A stretch of DNA of 64,000 bases, taken from assembly GCF_001456025.1 (NCBI RefSeq), contig NZ_LMTZ01000104.1:44275-108274 (forward strand). Direction: 5' to 3'. This document shows positions 45,790 to 54,940 of the stretch, in pieces. The notes under the pieces were generated by a model. The model was not told the DNA's origin. It made no database searches and was given only the letters and a program-made list of their open reading frames with translations. The translations under genes and the position numbers were made by a program. The stretch comes from Mastigocoleus testarum BC008. Its GTDB lineage: Bacteria > Cyanobacteriota > Cyanobacteriia > Cyanobacteriales > Nostocaceae. Within the stretch, counting starts at the first letter, position 1. Every line of letters starts with the position of its first letter.

Positions 45790-48687
45790 GTGACAGAAAC
45801 TGGAAGTTACAAAGATACAGTAAATTTACCCTCTACTAAGTTCGATATGCGGGCAAACGCCGTCAAGCGCGAACCCGAAATCCAGAAGTTTTGGCAAGAA
45901 AATCAAATTTACGAACGCCTGTCCCAAGAAAACCCAGGCGAATTATTCATATTGCATGATGGACCTCCCTACGCCAATGGTTCTCTGCATATTGGTCATG
46001 CCTTAAATAAAATTCTCAAAGATATTATTAATCGTTATCAGTTATTAAAAGGACGTAAGGTTTGCTACATACCGGGCTGGGACTGCCACGGTTTACCCAT
46101 TGAACTCAAAGTTTTACAAAATATTAAGTCAGCAGAACGGCAAAGTTTGACTCCTTTAAAGTTACGCCAGAAGGCAAAGGAATTTGCCTGGAAGACAGTT
46201 GAGGAACAACGGGAAAGTTTTAAGCGGTATGGTGTTTGGGGCAATTGGGATAACCCTTATTTAACCCTAACTTCGGAATATGAAGCAGCGCAGATCGGGA
46301 TTTTCGGTGAAATGATGTTAAAAGGTTACATCTATCGCGGTTTAAAACCCGTTCATTGGAGCCCCAGTTCGAGAACTGCTTTGGCGGAAGCTGAGTTGGA
46401 ATATCCTGAGGGTCATACTTCACCGAGTATCTATGCTGTTTTCCCGGTTGTAAGTTTGGCGGATACAGCGAAATCTGTACTTTCAGAGTTTTTACCAGAT
46501 TTGGGTGTGGCAATTTGGACAACTACACCTTGGACAATTCCCGGTAACTTGGGGGTTGCAGTCAATCCAGACCTCAGTTATGCGGTGGTTGAATTTAGCA
46601 AAGATGTGACATCTTCCGTCTCTACAAAGTACCTGATTGTTGCTGCTGATTTAGTAGAACGGCTTGCTGAAACTTTTGACGCAAAATTAACTGTCAAAGC
46701 GACAATCAAAGGTAAAGATTTAGAAAATTGCACTTACCGTCATCCCCTATTTGAACGCGAAAGTCCAGTAATTATCGGTGGTGATTATATTACAACTGAG
46801 TCCGGTACAGGCTTAGTGCATACCGCTCCTGGTCACGGTCAAGAAGATTATATTGTCGGTCAGCGTTACGGTTTACCGATTGTGTCCCCTGTTGATGATG
46901 CTGGTAAATTTACAGAGGAAGCCGGACAGTTTGCTGGTTTAAAGGTTGTAGGACCAAAAGGTGAAGTTAGTGAAGGAAACAAAGCGATCATTGACGCCTT
47001 GACTGCAGCGGGTTCCTTATTAAAACACGAACCATACCTCCACAAATACCCCTATGACTGGCGTACCAAAAAACCAACTATTTTCCGTGCGACGGAACAG
47101 TGGTTTGTATCCGTAAAAGGTTTTCGCGATCGCGCCTTAGAAGAAATCAAAGAGGTGAAATGGATTCCCGCACAGGGTGAAAATCGCATCACCCCAATGG
47201 TTGCAGATCGTTCCGACTGGTGTATTTCCCGTCAGCGTTCTTGGGGGGTACCAATCCCCGTATTTTATGATGAGGAAACTGGGGAAGCAGTATCAACGGA
47301 AGAAACCATTGCTCACGTGCAAAAAATTATTGCTGAGAAGGGTTCCGATGCTTGGTGGGAACTTCCAGTAGAGGAGCTATTACCAGAAAGTTTCCAGAAT
47401 AATGGCAAAAAGTACCGCAAAGGTACGGATACCATGGATGTGTGGTTTGATTCTGGATCTTCTTGGTCTTCAGTAGTACAACAACGTCCCGAGTTGCGTT
47501 ACCCTGCAGATATTTATTTGGAAGGTTCCGACCAACATCGGGGTTGGTTCCAATCCAGTTTGCTTACTAGTGTGGCGGTAAATGGTTGTGCGCCTTATAA
47601 AACTGTGTTAACTCACGGTTTTACCCTGGACGAACAAGGACGCAAACAAAGTAAATCTTTGGGGAATGTTGTCGATCCCAAAGTAGTCATTGAAGGTGGA
47701 AAAAACCAAAAGCAAGAACCTGCTTACGGTGCTGATGTTTTGCGCTTGTGGGTTTCCTCAGTCGATTATACTTCCGACCAACCACTTGGTAAAAATATCC
47801 TCAAGCAAACCACCGACATCAGAAACAAGATTCGCAATACAGCGCGATTTTTGTTAGGAAATTTGCATGATTTTGACCCCAACAAAGACGCAGTTGCTTT
47901 TGAGGAATTACCGGAACTCGATCGCTACATGCTTCACCGTATGACTGAAGTGTTTAAGGAAATTACCGAAGCCTACGAAAGCTTCCAATTTTCCCGCTTC
48001 TTCCAAACCATTCAAAACTTCTGCGTGGTGGACTTATCTAACTTTTATTTAGATGCAGCGAAAGACCGGTTATATATCAGTGGGTCTAAAGCTTTCCGTC
48101 GTCGCAGTTGTCAAACCGTATTGCAAATAGCTTTGGAGAATTTAGCTAAAGCAATGGCTCCAGTATTATGTCATATGGCAGAAGATATCTGGCAATTCCT
48201 CCCCTACGAAACACCTTACAAATCAGTGTTTGAATCGGCTTGGGTAGATTTAGAAGATAAATGGCATAATCCAGAATTAGCCGAAAAATGGCACCAAATT
48301 CGGGAGTTACGCACCGATGTCAACAAAGTATTGGAGCAAGCGAGAGCCGAAAAAATGATCGGTGCTCCCCTTGAAGCCAAAGTTTTGCTTTACATCCCTA
48401 ACCAAAAATTACTTGCATCGGTAAAATCATTCAATCCCGAGCAAGGTAATGGTGTAGACGAATTGCGCTATCTGTTCATCACATCCCAAGTGGAAATTGT
48501 TGATGATGCAGAAAAAATCCAAAGCTTGCAATATAACTTGCATTCAGATAAATGGGATATTGGTGTAGCCAAAGCAGATGGTGAAAAATGCGATCGTTGT
48601 TGGAACTACTCCACCAAAGTTGGTGAATCGAAAGAACATCCCCTGCTTTGCGAGCGGTGTATTCCAGCGTTAGCAGGAGAGTTTTAA
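45790..48687 (+). CDS. ileS: Isoleucyl-tRNA synthetase
   Basis: 965 residues from GTG at 45790. The class I HIGH motif is at 67-70 (GSLHIGHALNKI), and the KMSKS signature reads KQSKS at 619-623, which is seen in many IleS proteins. The editing CP1 domain lies between (TTTPWTIPGNLGVAVNP, GTGLVHTAPGHGQEDY). The C-terminal zinc finger is intact: CDRCWNY and CERC. It charges tRNA-Ile and edits valine. It is a housekeeping gene of normal length. An ATG eight bases earlier opens only a four-codon frame overlapping the start. Confidence 0.98.
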   Translation: MTETGSYKDTVNLPSTKFDMRANAVKREPEIQKFWQENQIYERLSQENPGELFILHDGPPYANGSLHIGHALNKILKDIINRYQLLKGRKVCYIPGWDCHGLPIELKVLQNIKSAERQSLTPLKLRQKAKEFAWKTVEEQRESFKRYGVWGNWDNPYLTLTSEYEAAQIGIFGEMMLKGYIYRGLKPVHWSPSSRTALAEAELEYPEGHTSPSIYAVFPVVSLADTAKSVLSEFLPDLGVAIWTTTPWTIPGNLGVAVNPDLSYAVVEFSKDVTSSVSTKYLIVAADLVERLAETFDAKLTVKATIKGKDLENCTYRHPLFERESPVIIGGDYITTESGTGLVHTAPGHGQEDYIVGQRYGLPIVSPVDDAGKFTEEAGQFAGLKVVGPKGEVSEGNKAIIDALTAAGSLLKHEPYLHKYPYDWRTKKPTIFRATEQWFVSVKGFRDRALEEIKEVKWIPAQGENRITPMVADRSDWCISRQRSWGVPIPVFYDEETGEAVSTEETIAHVQKIIAEKGSDAWWELPVEELLPESFQNNGKKYRKGTDTMDVWFDSGSSWSSVVQQRPELRYPADIYLEGSDQHRGWFQSSLLTSVAVNGCAPYKTVLTHGFTLDEQGRKQSKSLGNVVDPKVVIEGGKNQKQEPAYGADVLRLWVSSVDYTSDQPLGKNILKQTTDIRNKIRNTARFLLGNLHDFDPNKDAVAFEELPELDRYMLHRMTEVFKEITEAYESFQFSRFFQTIQNFCVVDLSNFYLDAAKDRLYISGSKAFRRRSCQTVLQIALENLAKAMAPVLCHMAEDIWQFLPYETPYKSVFESAWVDLEDKWHNPELAEKWHQIRELRTDVNKVLEQARAEKMIGAPLEAKVLLYIPNQKLLASVKSFNPEQGNGVDELRYLFITSQVEIVDDAEKIQSLQYNLHSDKWDIGVAKADGEKCDRCWNYSTKVGESKEHPLLCERCIPALAGEF

Positions 48688-48720
48688 CTTAACCCTGACC
48701 GTATTAATTTTATTAAGTTT

Positions 48721-48776
48721 GTAGTTGGGCTTTAGCCCTGAAAGGTTTTAAAATGAAAGCGCTAAAGCGCAACTAC
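48721..48776. repeat. Inverted repeat between ileS and parA-like gene
   Basis: GTAGTTGGGCTTTAGCCC pairs almost perfectly with GCGCTAAAGCGCAACTAC across 20 bases. It is related to the inner hairpin of the MITE copies. It may act as a shared terminator for these convergent genes, but no T run follows. Confidence 0.6.
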
Positions 48777-48798
48777 GAACCAATTACCCATTACCAAT

Positions 48799-49683
48799 TC
48801 ACAATTTATCTAACAATTCATGGGTCAACTTAATAAATGCTTTAGAACCAGAAGAAGTAGGTGTAGTTAAAACAGCAGGAACAAAACTATCTACAGCCTT
48901 TGCAACATTTACATCGGTTGGTATTTGGGTCTGAAAAACTTTTGCTTCCCCAAAATCTTGATGAACGCGGTTCATTACTTGTTTATAATATCTACCGCTA
49001 AGAATGTTTGCATTGGACATAGTAAACACAATACCCAACATTTCAACGTTGATACTCGTCTCCTGTTCGTGACTTTCTTTTAAACGTGCAATTCTTCTTT
49101 CTAATAATTGAATACCTACCACAGATAAGGGTTCTGGCTTAGCTGGTAAGATATAAAAATCACTAGTAGCTAAAGCGCTCCGAGTTAAAAGATTATAACC
49201 AGGAGCACAATCTAAAATAATAAAATCATATTTTTCCCGTACCGGTTCCAAAACCTTAGCCAATAAAACCCTTTCAAAACGATTCCAAATAGTTTCAAAA
49301 TCCTTTTCACCAATTGTTACTGCTTGTTCGTGCAGCATTTCTGAAACTACAAATTCATCATATAAATCAATATCTCCTGGTAATAAATCTAGTGATTCCA
49401 ACCTACAAACACCAGACTCAATAATATCTTCAATTGAATATTTGCGTTTTCTCCCAGGATTAATAATTTCGTCTATTAAATATCGGAATGTTTTTCTTTG
49501 TTTCCGCAGTTTAGCAAAATCGACAGGTGACATCAGACTGAGTGTGGCGCTAATCTGAGTATCTAAATCCAATACCAACACCCGTTTACCATGATTTTTT
49601 GCGAGACAAGTCGCAATGTTGACGCTGAGGGTTGTTTTACCCACACCACCTTTCATATTGGCTGTTGCAATTACATGACCCAT
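48799..49683 (-). CDS. ParA/MinD-type ATPase
   Basis: 294 residues. The deviant Walker A is K11-GGVGKTT in ANMKGGVGKTTLSVNIA, Walker A' is LVLDLDTQISATLSLM, and Walker B is FIILDCAPGYNLLTRSAL. It has no N-terminal DNA-binding domain, so it is of the short ParA type. Such proteins dimerise on ATP and position DNA, complexes or carboxysomes. No parB-like or mcdB-like gene lies next to it, so the cargo is not known. It is convergent with ileS and followed upstream by a long spacer. Confidence 0.85.
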   Translation of the reverse strand: MGHVIATANMKGGVGKTTLSVNIATCLAKNHGKRVLVLDLDTQISATLSLMSPVDFAKLRKQRKTFRYLIDEIINPGRKRKYSIEDIIESGVCRLESLDLLPGDIDLYDEFVVSEMLHEQAVTIGEKDFETIWNRFERVLLAKVLEPVREKYDFIILDCAPGYNLLTRSALATSDFYILPAKPEPLSVVGIQLLERRIARLKESHEQETSINVEMLGIVFTMSNANILSGRYYKQVMNRVHQDFGEAKVFQTQIPTDVNVAKAVDSFVPAVLTTPTSSGSKAFIKLTHELLDKL

Positions 49684-50252
49684 ATTTTATTCCTCTGGTG
49701 ACGCATTCCCAACTAGGTAACTTGCAATTCTACTGACGATGGAAAGATTTGCTTAACTTTAAGATTTCTTAGTAACCAAAAAGTAATATACTTGTTCGAA
49801 TTTGGCAATAAGCAGTCAGAATTATATCAGTCACTGGATTTAGGAGAAAGCCTGATTTAAGAAAAACTAGATTTCTTAAACCAATGTAAGCTTTAACCTT
49901 GATGGCAACTGCTTAATATCCGTCAGTCATCTAAACTAAGCCACACCCAGTTGGAAAAATTGAGTTTTGACCCCAGGGAAAACTATGGGTCTGGATGCGA
50001 TCGAAGTTCACGGACAAATTCACGATTTTTTGTCGGTTCACATCTTGTACTCTTTTCAGTAATTTAACTTTAAATACAAATCTCCAATTAATTATTCTTC
50101 GTCATGAGTTAGCTTTCATCCGCTCATAATTACAGCAAGATTTACCAGATTTTAAATACTAAGTCCTTTGAGACTTGCATAAGCTTTACTTGAATTTCTT
50201 ACCCATTATCAAACTTCAAAAACATAACAAGTTTTAATCTAAAACATAAATC
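49684..50252. other. Spacer without recognisable gene
   Basis: 569 AT-rich bases between the ParA start and the end of the ArsR-ClpN gene. I see no ORF, RNA gene or repeat array. Confidence 0.5.
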
Positions 50253-51113
50253 TCAAACACTACTTTGAACTATCGCAATTTGTAGTTGTTCTTCCAGTTC
50301 ATTACAGTCGAATCCCAGTTCTTTCAAAGCCCGTACACCAACTCCTTCCCCCTCAATCAGAATTCCCAACAATAAATGTTCTGTCCCGATGTAAGAATGT
50401 TTTAATTGCTTAGCTTGCTTGAGTGCAATATCAAAGATTTTTTTGGCTCTGGGGGTGAAACAAGTTGTGTTAGGGTTTCCCGAACCATGACCAATAATAC
50501 TCTCTACCGCTTCTCTCACTGGTTCTAATTCAATACCCGATTCAGAGAAAACTCGAGCAACAAGACCTGTTTCTTGTCGCAACAAACCCAACAGGATTTG
50601 CTCTGTTCCCACCCACTTATGCTGTAAACTTCGTGTTTCCTCTTGTGCGAAAGAAATAGACTGAATTGCTTTTTCAGTAAACCGCTGAAATCCAGGTAAT
50701 TTAAGACGTAATTTGCCAAAAAAAGTTTGCACAGAACCGAAAAAATCTTCAAACATAATGTCCTCCTGAGTGGATATCTTTTTAGTATTTCGTTCCTTGG
50801 TCTGTTGTTCTGTAATGGAGACCTGCTCGCTAGATGAGAAACCGTTATAGAGGAATGTCAACAAATCCTCAAACATCTGCACATTAGCGTAATACCAGAT
50901 AAATTGGCGATCGCGCCGTACGGTAACGAGTTCCTCTATTCGCAACTTTTCCAGGTGATGGGAGAGTGTTGAATTGGGGATTTTTAGTCGTGATTTTAGA
51001 TCACCCACATTCATCCCCTCTGGGTAGGCTGCAAATAGTAATCGCATCACGTCTAAACGTGCTTCTGAGCCAAGTGCAGCAAAGACATCGGCATAGCTAG
51101 CAGAATCATCCAT
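50253..51113 (-). CDS. ArsR-type HTH fused to Clp N-domain repeats
   Basis: 286 residues. Residues 1-95 are an ArsR-type winged helix (LGSEARLDVMRLLFAAYPEG, recognition helix IPNSTLSHHLEKL at 45-57, wing RRDRQFIWYY). Residues 145-286 are two Clp N repeats as in ClpC/ClpA: RFTEKAIQSISFAQEE with WVGTEQILLGLL, then FTPRAKKIFDIALKQA with YIGTEHLLLGIL. No AAA+ ATPase part follows. No ArsR metal-site Cys pair is seen. Met120 has a perfect AGGAGGA five bases upstream, so a separate 167-residue Clp-N product may also be made. Direct repeats ahead of the gene look like its operator. Perhaps a regulator that senses or recruits Clp substrates or adaptors; this is inference. Confidence 0.8.
   Translation of the reverse strand: MDDSASYADVFAALGSEARLDVMRLLFAAYPEGMNVGDLKSRLKIPNSTLSHHLEKLRIEELVTVRRDRQFIWYYANVQMFEDLLTFLYNGFSSSEQVSITEQQTKERNTKKISTQEDIMFEDFFGSVQTFFGKLRLKLPGFQRFTEKAIQSISFAQEETRSLQHKWVGTEQILLGLLRQETGLVARVFSESGIELEPVREAVESIIGHGSGNPNTTCFTPRAKKIFDIALKQAKQLKHSYIGTEHLLLGILIEGEGVGVRALKELGFDCNELEEQLQIAIVQSSV
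50757..50770 (-). promoter_or_regulatory. Internal ribosome-binding site within the ArsR-ClpN gene
   Basis: CAGGAGGACATT directly before an in-frame ATG at 50756. It matches the full anti-Shine-Dalgarno sequence with near-optimal spacing. It would start a 167 aa protein with only the Clp N domain. Confidence 0.6.
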
Positions 51114-51124
51114 GTATTTCTAGA

Positions 51125-51164
51125 ATAATCGAAATAACTTATTTTTCTATAATAGTCGAAATAA
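51125..51164. promoter_or_regulatory. Direct repeats ahead of the ArsR-ClpN gene, operator candidate
   Basis: ATAATCGAAATAA at 51125-51137 and ATAGTCGAAATAA at 51152-51164 match at 12 of 13 bases, 27 bases apart, within 12-50 bases of the start codon. ArsR regulators usually bind at their own promoters. Confidence 0.5.
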
Positions 51165-51390
51165 GTGAGGTGTCAAGTTATCCATTATGGTTATGCGATC
51201 CATTAATCCATATGACAAAGATGCTGAATTTAGGTGTATTAATTTACAGAAAAGTGAACAAAATCGAAGTAATTTTTACTAGGCTTCCAAGCAAAAAATA
51301 TGTAACTCATAAGTCTACTACTGTCTCATGTCTGAAAGTAAGGATACAAGACTCACATTTGATTGTTGTGGAGGGAACTGATTTCCAATC

Positions 51391-52500
51391 TTAAATCAAC
51401 ACTAAGTTATCTCGGTGAATCACCGTTTCAGCACCTTCATAACCTAAAATTTCTCGAATATCACCGGAACGGAAACCTTGAATTTTTTGTAACTCAACAC
51501 TGTTGTAATTAACTAATCCTCTGGCAATTTCATTACCATCGCGATCAGATAAAAGTACCGCTTCTTGAGTATCAAATTCACCTTCAACTTCAGCAATTCC
51601 AGCAGCTAGTAAAGACTTACCTCCAGTAGAAATTGCTCGGACTGCACCAGCATCTAAATATAACTTCCCTGATGGAACTAAACCGTAAGCAATCCAGCGT
51701 TTTCGAGCCGAAGTTGTTTCTGGACGAGGCTCAAAGTGGGTACCAATACTTTCCCCCTGCAAAATTTTTTCGATATTTCTTGGATATTTACCTTCTGTAA
51801 TTACCGTACGAACTCCAGCAGCAGTTGCAATACGAGCTGCAGAAATTTTTGTTACCATTCCCCCAGTACCCCATTGGGAACCCTGAGCACCAGTTTTTAC
51901 TTGCGATCTAGTCAGTTCTTTAATATCACTCACTAAAGAAATTGGTCGAGCGTCGGGTACAAAACGCGGATCTGCAGAATAAAGTCGATCCACATCAGTT
52001 AGTAAAAATAACCAATCAGCTTCTACTAAACTTGCAACTAAACCAGACAAAGTGTCGTTATCACCAAACTTTAATTCATCTATGGCGACCGTGTCATTTT
52101 CGTTAACAATTGGAATTACTCCTAATCCCAAAAGTTCCTTGAAGGTATTGTAAACGTTAAGATAACGACTGCGCTGCACTAAGTCACTACGAGTCAATAA
52201 AACTTGAGCGATAGGTTGCTGTAGAGTCGTAAATAGATCGTCATAAACCCGCATTAACTTACCTTGTCCCACCGCTGCGACTGCTTGCTTGAGAGCGATC
52301 GCTTTTGGTCTTTCAGTTAAACCCAAGCATCCACAACCAACCCCTACAGCTCCAGAAGAAACTAAAATTACACGGTTACCTTTCTGTCTTAGCTGTGAAA
52401 GAGTTTCTACAAGAGTCGCTATTGTAGAGAGCGACAATTTACCCGTTTCAGGTTGAGTAAGACTAGAAGTTCCAATTTTGACGACTATTGTTTGTGACAT
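51391..52500 (-). CDS. proB: Glutamate 5-kinase
   Basis: 369 residues from ATG at 52500; a TTG three bases earlier is in frame but not preferred. The N-terminal amino-acid kinase domain has IVVKIGTSSLT, ILVSSGAVGVGCGCLG, IVNENDTVAIDELKFGDND and GTGGMVTKISAARIA. The C-terminal PUA domain is at about 275-360. It phosphorylates glutamate, the first step of proline synthesis. The length is normal for the PUA-containing form. It is on the same strand as yqeG-like, mltG and others, but with a 500-base spacer. Confidence 0.96.
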   Translation of the reverse strand: MSQTIVVKIGTSSLTQPETGKLSLSTIATLVETLSQLRQKGNRVILVSSGAVGVGCGCLGLTERPKAIALKQAVAAVGQGKLMRVYDDLFTTLQQPIAQVLLTRSDLVQRSRYLNVYNTFKELLGLGVIPIVNENDTVAIDELKFGDNDTLSGLVASLVEADWLFLLTDVDRLYSADPRFVPDARPISLVSDIKELTRSQVKTGAQGSQWGTGGMVTKISAARIATAAGVRTVITEGKYPRNIEKILQGESIGTHFEPRPETTSARKRWIAYGLVPSGKLYLDAGAVRAISTGGKSLLAAGIAEVEGEFDTQEAVLLSDRDGNEIARGLVNYNSVELQKIQGFRSGDIREILGYEGAETVIHRDNLVLI

Positions 52501-53000
52501 CAATCAAAATGCATTACCAAGATTTGCTTGGTTATCCCATCTCCAGTTCAAGATTTATCATATCTTTGATGGTGGGTAATTGTTAATAAGTAATGAGTAA
52601 TGAGTAATAAGTAATGGGTAATGGGTAATGGGTAATGGGTAATAAATTGATTAGAAAAAGCGATCGCCATTTTGAAAAGACTTTAGTGGGATGTAGTCAA
52701 TATTTAGATTGAGACTTTCCAATATCAAAATATGTTATCAAGTAAAACTCAAAATAAAACTTAATACTTCTAAAAACGATCACCAATTACCAATCACCAA
52801 TTACCAATCACCAATATCAAATACTGCAAAATGCCAGTCCTTCTATAAGCTGAAGGCTGACACTTTACATGTATAAAAAATTGTTATTTTTGGGTCTTTA
52901 TTTGGGCTGACCCGGTATTTATTACTATTATGATCCCCGATTTTTGTATCAAAGACAGATTTCTTAATTATCTCTTTAGATTTACTTTTTTCAAGTAGTC
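52501..53000. other. Spacer with two heptamer repeat runs
   Basis: About 500 bases. GTAATGG/GTAATGA heptamers run over 52589-52645 (about eight units). CACCAAT/TACCAAT heptamers run over 52780-52814 (five units). A T-rich stretch and no gene make up the rest. Confidence 0.7.
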
Positions 53001-53540
53001 TCAAGTTTTATGTACATTTGTGTTTTTTGCAGTGATGGTCGCTCCCAAGCTTTCCGAAATCCAGACTTCAAAATTGCGAATCGGATGACTGCGCAGCGCA
53101 ACACCAGGATTAACGATAGGTTCGACTAAAATAGTGAACATACCCAAACGGTTACCACCAATTACATCTGTAAATAAGCGATCACCGACCATCCCTACTT
53201 CTTGCGCGGGTAAATTCATCCCCTTGAGTGCTTCTCGAAGTTTGCGACGGGATGGTTTTGCAGCTCCAAGATAGTAGGGTAAATCTAAAGAACGGGCGAT
53301 ACTACCAATTCGACTTTCACTCAGATTGTTACTAACTAACCATAAAGATGTACAGGAACGGATTTCTTCAACCCATGCTTGTAATTCTTCAGAAGCAGAA
53401 GCTGCTTTTACCGGTACTAGGGTTTCATCAACGTCTAATATCAGACCTTTAAGTCCATATTTCCGGATTGTGTCTGGTGTCAATTCTAAAACCGAATTTT
53501 GTAAAATTAAGTCGGGCTGTAAAAGATTACTCCAAGTCAT
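53001..53540 (-). CDS. YqeG-family HAD phosphatase
   Basis: 179 residues from ATG at 53540; a TTG six bases earlier is unlikely. HAD motif I is D36-V-D38-E-T (LILDVDETLVP). Motif II is WLVSNN, motif III is the Lys in GAAKPSRRKLREAL, and motif IV is EVGMVGDRLFTDVIGGNRLG. All are intact, as in subclass IIIA. YqeG-type proteins are phosphatases of unsettled substrate; plant and cyanobacterial relatives are linked to phosphatidylglycerophosphate dephosphorylation. It sits between proB and mltG, a neighbourhood I recall as common in cyanobacteria. Confidence 0.88.
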   Translation of the reverse strand: MTWSNLLQPDLILQNSVLELTPDTIRKYGLKGLILDVDETLVPVKAASASEELQAWVEEIRSCTSLWLVSNNLSESRIGSIARSLDLPYYLGAAKPSRRKLREALKGMNLPAQEVGMVGDRLFTDVIGGNRLGMFTILVEPIVNPGVALRSHPIRNFEVWISESLGATITAKNTNVHKT

Positions 53541-53754
53541 TATCAAAACTCAAAATCGAAACTAGAAAATAAATATCCTTCGGACTCTTTTATTTTCAGG
53601 GATATCCGGTAATTAATAGTTGTTAATTACTAAATTAGTGTCTGTTTAATTACCCGGAATTAAAAATAATAACAAGTCTACGAATATTACGCGTTTATTA
53701 GGCTCATAGGCTGAAATGATACCACTTTATAAATAGGGAAGATGATAAAGAGAT

Positions 53755-54816
53755 TTACCTTTTTTGTCTTTGTTTGCGGATTTGCTTCACAGCAGCTTGA
53801 TGTTCTGGTAAGGTACGACTGAATATGTGGGTACCGTCATAACGAGCAACGAAGTAAAGATAATCAGTTTTCTGGGGATCCAATGTTGCTTTCAAACTTG
53901 CTAACCCAGGTGAGGCGATTGGTGTAGGAGGAAAGCCAGCATTAATATAAGTATTATAGGGAGATGCTGTTCTTACTTGGGCAAAGGTAAGGGGTCGATC
54001 TGCTGTTTGGCGAATACCTAAACCATATTCTACAGTTGGATCGCTCTGTAAAGGCATACCGATCCGCAATCGGGAAGTAAATACACCAGCAATTAACCGT
54101 CTTTCTTTTGTAACTACTGCTTCTTTTTCAACGATACTAGCGAGAGTTACCCAATTTTTTAAGCTCAGAGAAGTATTATTACTTGCTTCTTGATATACGG
54201 GTAATGCAACTTGCTCAAATCGTTGCAACATTTTTGTAACTGCAGCTTCGGGAGTAATACTATTGGGATCGAAGTTATAAGAGTCGGGATATAAAAAACC
54301 TTCTAAGAAAGGAATATCTGCAGGTAACCAAGGATACCTCTTACGGTCAACTTTTGCTGCAGCTTGCAAAAAATCTTGAGCGGGAAAAAAACCTTGTTTT
54401 TCAAAAAAAACCGCCATTTGTTGCAGAGACCAGCCTTCTGGTATGGTAAAGGAATATTGAACAACATCACCTTGCCAAATTTTTGCGGCGATATCTGGTA
54501 AGGATAATGAAGGGGATATTTTGTAAGTTCCCGCTTTAAAACCACCTTGGGGATCTTGAAAATTTAAATATTTCGCCCATAAATCCCATGCTAACTGGGA
54601 ACGAATTAATCCCACTTCTGTAAGTTTGTTACCTATTTGCTGGATCGCAGTTCCAGGAAGAATTTTTATTTGCAGTGGTTCTGCATTACTCCCTATAGAG
54701 CGAACGGGGGAACTAACCCTTGTCCACCAAATAAAACTTTGCAAAATAAAAATTACCAAAGTTAACGGTAATCCAAACAATACTAATCGCGACCAATTTT
54801 TTTTCTTTAAAATCAT
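53755..54816 (-). CDS. mltG: Endolytic murein transglycosylase MltG
   Basis: 353 residues. A single membrane anchor is at about 10-30, then a LysM-like region and the YceG domain. Markers are FTIPEGWSLQQMA, LEGFLYPDSYNF, the catalytic Glu in LASIVEKEAV, and LQSDPTVEYGLG followed by SPYNTYINAGFPPTPIASPG. It cuts nascent glycan strands at the plasma membrane and so ends peptidoglycan chain growth. The length is as expected. It is one of a minus-strand series GNAT-ruvX-DUF3727-mltG-yqeG-proB. Confidence 0.95.
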   Translation of the reverse strand: MILKKKNWSRLVLFGLPLTLVIFILQSFIWWTRVSSPVRSIGSNAEPLQIKILPGTAIQQIGNKLTEVGLIRSQLAWDLWAKYLNFQDPQGGFKAGTYKISPSLSLPDIAAKIWQGDVVQYSFTIPEGWSLQQMAVFFEKQGFFPAQDFLQAAAKVDRKRYPWLPADIPFLEGFLYPDSYNFDPNSITPEAAVTKMLQRFEQVALPVYQEASNNTSLSLKNWVTLASIVEKEAVVTKERRLIAGVFTSRLRIGMPLQSDPTVEYGLGIRQTADRPLTFAQVRTASPYNTYINAGFPPTPIASPGLASLKATLDPQKTDYLYFVARYDGTHIFSRTLPEHQAAVKQIRKQRQKR

Positions 54817-54940
54817 AAATTCACTAAAAAAAATTAATCACTTAAAAAAAATTAACCATTAAAAAAATTAAAAACCGAAAACTAAAATTTTCATTCTAAT
54901 TTTCAATTTTTAATCATTGAATTCACTCATTTAATTTTTA

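Noticed and set aside
45640..45790. T-box riboswitch before ileS
   Set aside because: The hairpin points the wrong way and no T-box sequence or specifier loop is visible.
51170..51394. 74-codon plus-strand ORF between the ArsR fusion and proB
   Set aside because: GTG start without ribosome-binding site and overlap with the end of proB on the other strand.
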